NCBI GenBank assembly: GCA_947074145.1
Contig: CAMTOJ010000025.1
Span: forward strand, 1-46,121
Length of the DNA stretch: 46,121 nucleotides
From: an uncultured Bacteroidales bacterium
GTDB lineage: Bacteria; Bacteroidota; Bacteroidia; Bacteroidales; JAUNSR01
Direction of reading: 5' to 3'
The notes under the pieces are model-generated. The model was not told where the DNA came from and did no database searches. It was given only the letters and a program-made list of their open reading frames with translations. Within the stretch, counting starts at the first letter, position 1. Every line of letters begins with the position of its first letter. This document shows positions 42,043-46,121 of this stretch, piece by piece. Made by a program: the position numbers and the translations under genes.

Positions 42043-44073
42043 CTAATCCCATACATCTTCATTTTCAAAACCATTTAATGTCCCCGTGATAGGTGTTGTC
42101 ACTTCATCTGTAGTAGTTGCAACAGGACGAATACTACAACCATCCAATCGATAATATCCTGAAGAAATCGTGAATTCAACTTTCATACTACTTGAAGTTA
42201 TATTATTATTTTGAATATTAAAATAATAGGGACGAGTTGTTGTATTATCCATTGTTGTTGTCCAATACCAACCATTTAATCCATTGAAAGTTACATTATA
42301 GGTACTATAAGCTCTACGCCCACAATCGGGAAAGAATACAGAAGCATAAGTATCAATATTGTATATGAGAGCTCCTGCAAAAGCTGTATCATCGCCTGAA
42401 CCTGCCATTACATAGGGCATATTTTGCGAACCAAAATAAGAGATGCTAAAAGCAATGCGATCAAAATAACCATCGGCATAAAAACCTCCTAAAGCAGTTG
42501 AATCACCTTTCAACTGTATAAGATCATCTTGAGTTGGTATGCGGTACCCAAGAGGGCAAACATTAGCTATTGTATCAGTATTTACCGAACTGGTCATCGA
42601 GGATCCCGTAATTGGATAAACCACTGCATCTGTAGACCATTGCTTATACCCTCCTGCCTTTGATGGATAATCAATGAATTCATATGTTCCGACTGTTGAA
42701 GATTGTGTAGAACTTACATTATATGGAGAAAAAGCAACTGTTCCATTTACAGCAATCGGAGCTTCTCCTTGTCGCAGAAATATAAGATGATTCTTAGTCA
42801 TTCCGTCATATTTTATCATTACAATAGCAAACCTTGGTGTCGAGGTGCTTGACTCGAGAGTAGCACTTGACTTAAGACCGATGCGAAAACTTATATCCCC
42901 TGTCCCACTCACGACATTTGCAGTTTCTGTCATTTGTAGAATATCTGTAGAGATAAGAGTTCCTATCTTACTATTATAAGATGAAGGCAGATAATCAATC
43001 AAAATATCAGAAGCATCCCAATTACTGTCTGTTGCGATCACCGTTGCATCCCAGGTGCCTGTATTATTCATTCGGATTATACGTTCACCGGTTTCATTAT
43101 ATCGCCAATAAGCCCCCACATAACTTGTTTGAATTGCATTCACTGATATGCTAGCAGGATCGATAGACAGATTCATTTTATAGTCAATTTGCTGTCCTGC
43201 TTCCCATATTTTATTGGATATATCATAAGTTTTCACACTGTCATTTTTGGTAGTTACCGTAATTTGAGCATCAGAAGGAAGAGTTTGAGGTGGTAACATC
43301 AGATATCCATTGGAGGAAATGACAGGTACATAATTGGCAGAAAGAACTGTGTCATTAACACCCGCATAATAAACCTGAGAAACGGGGTCATCGAGAGTCC
43401 ATTGCAATGTGTCGGCTGTTGAATCTAAAGAAAGATTGCCCGATACGACTACATTCTTAACTGCTATTGAAGCAACTTCGTCCATCGTACCCAAAGCACT
43501 AAAACCAATACTTGTAAGCATATGTTGCATTGCAAAAGCAACAGTTTTATTCGATGAACCGCTCATATCTTTTATTGGAACGCACATCATCAAATCGGGT
43601 TGATCGCTACAAGTTGTAGGCGCAACATAACGTATTGACAAACCACCGGTTGTGTTTAATATACTAATTCCATTGCTGGATGATGCTATAGGTGAATAAG
43701 CCCAAAAGGTAATATTGGCATCGGTATAAGATGGCCAATAAACAACAGGTGTATATTCCCAGTTATTTGTGCCCGTTCCATATCCCGAATTATTAACAGT
43801 TTGAGCCATCATAAAATTAGGAACGGCAGTCGAACCATTATCCGCCCAATTATTCTCATTTGTTCCGTTACCCGTATAATATGCATAAACCGACATATCA
43901 GATATATCGTTGGATGATGTTATCGGTGTACCTCGCGTAAATTGACTGTTAATTATATAAGAATTAAACTTTATCCAATTATTATCCCATTCTTTTAAAT
44001 CGGGTTCATGCTCTGTACATGAAAAGCATAATAAAATAATAATAACATACCATATTTTTGAAACGATCTTCAT
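42043..44073 (-). CDS. Fimbrillin-family lipoprotein with FISUMP-like C-terminus
   Basis: The 676-residue protein has a lipoprotein signal ending at Cys19 (IILLCFSCTEHEPD). The fimbrillin-type N-terminus has TRGTPITSSNDISDMSVYAYYTG and YWPSYTDANITFWAYSP, then a second beta-rich domain. The last 180 residues (VCPLGYRIPTQDDLIQL, GWYWTTT, SGYYRLDGCSIRPV) match the FISUMP domain, whose Cys residues may bond. It is probably a surface or fimbrial-tip adhesin. It stands on the opposite strand to the GLUG protein, and the two stop codons are 3 bases apart, so their transcripts must overlap unless an unseen terminator exists. Confidence 0.85.
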   Translation of the reverse strand: MKIVSKIWYVIIILLCFSCTEHEPDLKEWDNNWIKFNSYIINSQFTRGTPITSSNDISDMSVYAYYTGNGTNENNWADNGSTAVPNFMMAQTVNNSGYGTGTNNWEYTPVVYWPSYTDANITFWAYSPIASSSNGISILNTTGGLSIRYVAPTTCSDQPDLMMCVPIKDMSGSSNKTVAFAMQHMLTSIGFSALGTMDEVASIAVKNVVVSGNLSLDSTADTLQWTLDDPVSQVYYAGVNDTVLSANYVPVISSNGYLMLPPQTLPSDAQITVTTKNDSVKTYDISNKIWEAGQQIDYKMNLSIDPASISVNAIQTSYVGAYWRYNETGERIIRMNNTGTWDATVIATDSNWDASDILIDYLPSSYNSKIGTLISTDILQMTETANVVSGTGDISFRIGLKSSATLESSTSTPRFAIVMIKYDGMTKNHLIFLRQGEAPIAVNGTVAFSPYNVSSTQSSTVGTYEFIDYPSKAGGYKQWSTDAVVYPITGSSMTSSVNTDTIANVCPLGYRIPTQDDLIQLKGDSTALGGFYADGYFDRIAFSISYFGSQNMPYVMAGSGDDTAFAGALIYNIDTYASVFFPDCGRRAYSTYNVTFNGLNGWYWTTTMDNTTTRPYYFNIQNNNITSSSMKVEFTISSGYYRLDGCSIRPVATTTDEVTTPITGTLNGFENEDVWD

Positions 44074-44307
44074 AAATATACCTGGTTTATTAGATGATTG
44101 TAAAAGTATGAATGAAATCGTGTTATAATCGTATTTATATATTCATCTCTGCAACAATTTGTTCCAAAGCAATGTTTCATAATTATTTACGATTATACTA
44201 TTGTGTGAATCATGTGATTTCATTTTAAGAAAACATATCACACATAGATTATAACAAATAAATTAAACGAATGTTTAATTTATAAAACAGTAAAGCAATT
44301 GATGGAC

Positions 44308-44343
44308 AAAAAAAGTCCTCGAAACCATGTCGGTCACGAGGAC
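44308..44343 (-). terminator. Terminator of the DJ-1/PfpI gene
   Basis: GTCCTCG pairs with CGAGGAC across a 15-base loop, and seven T follow on the minus strand. It lies just beyond the stop of the 44365-44967 gene. Confidence 0.8.
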
Positions 44344-44364
44344 ATATATTATACTTTTTAGTTC

Positions 44365-44967
44365 TTATTCACACATTTCCCAAATGCAAGTCTTATACAT
44401 GCGATAACCTCTTTCAATTTTTCCTGAAGAATCAGCATCCAAAGCAAAAAGTATCTCTCTGCAAAATTCTAAAGTGCCCAAACCTCCGGCCGTTACAAAA
44501 TTTCCGTCTCTTATAGCCGGTTTATCAATGTAAAATTTTTCGCCATGATAATCAGGTCCGGCAAATGCTTTTAGATAATCAATACCATTACTGGTATGGT
44601 TTATGTTATTAAGAAAACCATATTTGCCCAGAAAAACAGAAGCGTTGCAAATTCCTGCTACAAGTTTATTTTTCTCAACTGCATCTTTTACAATAGGCAC
44701 AAGCTGTTCTGTTTCAGGAGTAAACCATTTCATTCCACCAATAAGAATAAGTCCTGCATAATTCTCCGGTATATTACTCAAATCATAATCAGGAATTACT
44801 CTAAATCCGCCAAGTGAAATTACAGGTTCTTTTGTTAATGATAATGTCTTCACAATATATTTACATTCACTGCCGGGCTCGACTCCGCAGTTAAGATTAG
44901 GTGCAATATAGGCACTTTCCCAATCTGCAAAATCATTAAGCAATACGATTAGAATCTCTTTTCTCAT
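44365..44967 (-). CDS. DJ-1/PfpI family protein
   Basis: The 200-residue protein has the DJ-1 fold: a conserved Glu17 (FADWESAYIAP) and the nucleophile-elbow Cys107 in VAGICNASVFLG. The family includes glyoxalase-III-like, deglycase-like and PfpI protease-like members. The substrate cannot be told from sequence. It is a cytoplasmic protein with no signal, standing alone on the minus strand with its own terminator. Confidence 0.9.
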   Translation of the reverse strand: MRKEILIVLLNDFADWESAYIAPNLNCGVEPGSECKYIVKTLSLTKEPVISLGGFRVIPDYDLSNIPENYAGLILIGGMKWFTPETEQLVPIVKDAVEKNKLVAGICNASVFLGKYGFLNNINHTSNGIDYLKAFAGPDYHGEKFYIDKPAIRDGNFVTAGGLGTLEFCREILFALDADSSGKIERGYRMYKTCIWEMCE

Positions 44968-45138
44968 TTTTAATACATTTTTTACATAAAATCAACCGTA
45001 ACAAATGTATAAATTTAACTCAATCTAATTATAATTCTTAATGCTGTTTTTCAGTGAATACATAAAGATCAATACTATAACAGATTAAAACTATGGAGTA
45101 AGCCACAATTTTTATTAGGCGTTGCTTGTTGTTATTTA

Positions 45139-45867
45139 TTAAATTTTAAATAAAAAGACAAGTCCACTGATGCCGATATAAGCATAAATGATATATCGTA
45201 GTAACGAACCTGAGATATAACGGAATACATAAGCTCCGGCTACGTTGCCGAGTATTACCCCTGCAAGTCCATAAATATACCCCGTTGTTACATCTAAAGT
45301 AAAGAACCCATTATAGGCTCTGGCAAATGTCATAATCAGATTTCCAATTAGAAAGTAAGCCTGAGTCATTGCCATGTAATGATCTTTATCAGGCTCTGAA
45401 CTTACGAAATATAGCACGGCAGGAGGACCTTGCATTCCAAAGAACCCTCCCATCAGTCCACTTATGGTTCCTGTGGTCAACTGTACTATTTTAGTAGGTT
45501 TTACTTTGATCCGTTTACTGAAAAAGAAGAAGTAAATACTTACGGCTATAAGTGTAATTCCGAGTAGTAAATTTAATATGCCATATTCCATCTTTTTTAA
45601 AACGAAAACGGCCCCGATAGATACAAAAATGAAGGTAAATAGTATTGGAAAGAGTCTATGCCAGACAATGTAATTGTGTTTTTGAATTACAATTATCAAA
45701 GATGTTGTCATTGCTAATATTCCCGATAAAGTAGTTGCTTCTCCATAAGAAGGCATTATTGATGGTAGCATTGTCATAATAAATATACCAAAACCAAAGC
45801 CGGTTGTTCGTTGCACGAAACTTGCTCCTATGCTAAGCAAGAATAATTGCCATATTGTTTGTTCCAT
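45139..45867 (-). CDS. TauE/SafE-family anion exporter-like membrane protein
   Basis: The 242-residue protein has about seven to eight membrane segments and the two repeats of this family, FVQRTTGFGFGIFIMTMLP in the first half and GTISGLMGGFFGMQGPPAVLYF in the second. Relatives export sulfite, sulfoacetate or other small anions. It is a single gene with no pathway neighbours, so the substrate is open. Confidence 0.9.
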   Translation of the reverse strand: MEQTIWQLFLLSIGASFVQRTTGFGFGIFIMTMLPSIMPSYGEATTLSGILAMTTSLIIVIQKHNYIVWHRLFPILFTFIFVSIGAVFVLKKMEYGILNLLLGITLIAVSIYFFFFSKRIKVKPTKIVQLTTGTISGLMGGFFGMQGPPAVLYFVSSEPDKDHYMAMTQAYFLIGNLIMTFARAYNGFFTLDVTTGYIYGLAGVILGNVAGAYVFRYISGSLLRYIIYAYIGISGLVFLFKI

Positions 45868-46121
45868 ATTACTTGCCTATGCAGTATATTCACACTATTG
45901 AATGTCAGCGTTTTCACTTTTTTAAATGTACAAACCTCTTTTTTACAACGACATTGGAGATGGTGACAAATGCAATGAATTGATAATTAGAATTTTTTAG
46001 GTTTGTGTTGTTCCGTATTTTTTTGCTCGTTTGTAATCGCTAAAAATCAATTTGAATAGATTGATAATCTGATGGTTATTGATATTCGGTTACAAATCAT
46101 TTTATGGAGCAAATATAATGA
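45868..46121. other. Window end, intergenic
   Basis: About 250 bases upstream of the transporter gene. No gene, repeat or RNA is recognisable, and no coding start for a further gene is seen before the window ends. Confidence 0.5.

Overview
This AT-rich window comes from a Bacteroidota genome, most likely order Bacteroidales. The pointers are a SusC/SusD pair with a surface glycan-binding lipoprotein, fimbrillin-type lipoproteins, AraC-type regulators, and candidate promoters of the Bacteroidota TTTG/TAnnTTTG form instead of the E. coli form. Genus cannot be settled from the sequence. No rRNA, tRNA or intact transposase was seen.

Layout. (1) 73-4385: a CRISPR array of 66 repeats and 65 spacers. 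It is read on the minus strand from a leader at about 4386-4597. (2) 4598-12219: a complete type I-B-like cas operon on the minus strand, in the order cas6-cas5-cas3-cas8-cas7-(hairpin)-cas4-cas1-cas2. (3) 12220-13023: a long non-coding stretch with a patch of higher GC. (4) 13024-20436: housekeeping and regulatory genes: an Asp-nucleophile alpha/beta hydrolase, an iron alcohol dehydrogenase, an ECF sigma operon (DUF6249-like protein, sigma factor, putative membrane anti-sigma), a GNAT and AraC pair with a divergent small gene, a secreted choloylglycine-hydrolase-like enzyme and a TIGR04076-like protein. (5) 20747-23740: a GH18 lipoprotein, a lipocalin-like lipoprotein, and a CaCA cation exchanger preceded by what reads as a yybP-ykoY (Mn2+) riboswitch with its own terminator. 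(6) 23997-39616: a divergent polysaccharide utilisation locus (PUL). One arm (minus) is GH43-GH3-GH43-CE1. The other (plus) is surface glycan-binding lipoprotein-SusC-SusD-GH30. Between them lie a short AraC-type protein that looks like the tail of a decayed hybrid two-component regulator and a relic of a TIGR04076 gene. (7) 40031-44073: two convergent fimbrillin-like surface lipoproteins, one with GLUG repeats and an apparent frameshift in a T7 tract inside its signal peptide, the other with a FISUMP-like C-terminus. (8) 44365-45867: a DJ-1/PfpI protein and a TauE/SafE-type transporter.

How the genes fit together. The cas genes provide adaptation (Cas1, Cas2, Cas4), crRNA processing (Cas6) and interference (Cas5, Cas7, Cas8, Cas3) for the adjacent array. 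The enzyme set of the PUL (two GH43, GH3, CE1 esterase, GH30) fits an arabinoxylan or xylan-like substrate: the surface lipoproteins bind glycan, SusCD imports oligosaccharides, and exo-enzymes and the esterase finish the breakdown. The substrate is an inference. The most useful second-look items are the attenuator-like hairpin separating the interference and adaptation cas genes, the twice-acquired spacer, the leader palindrome, the T-tract frameshift in a surface adhesin, the decayed regulator inside the PUL, and the hairpin between susD and the GH30 gene.
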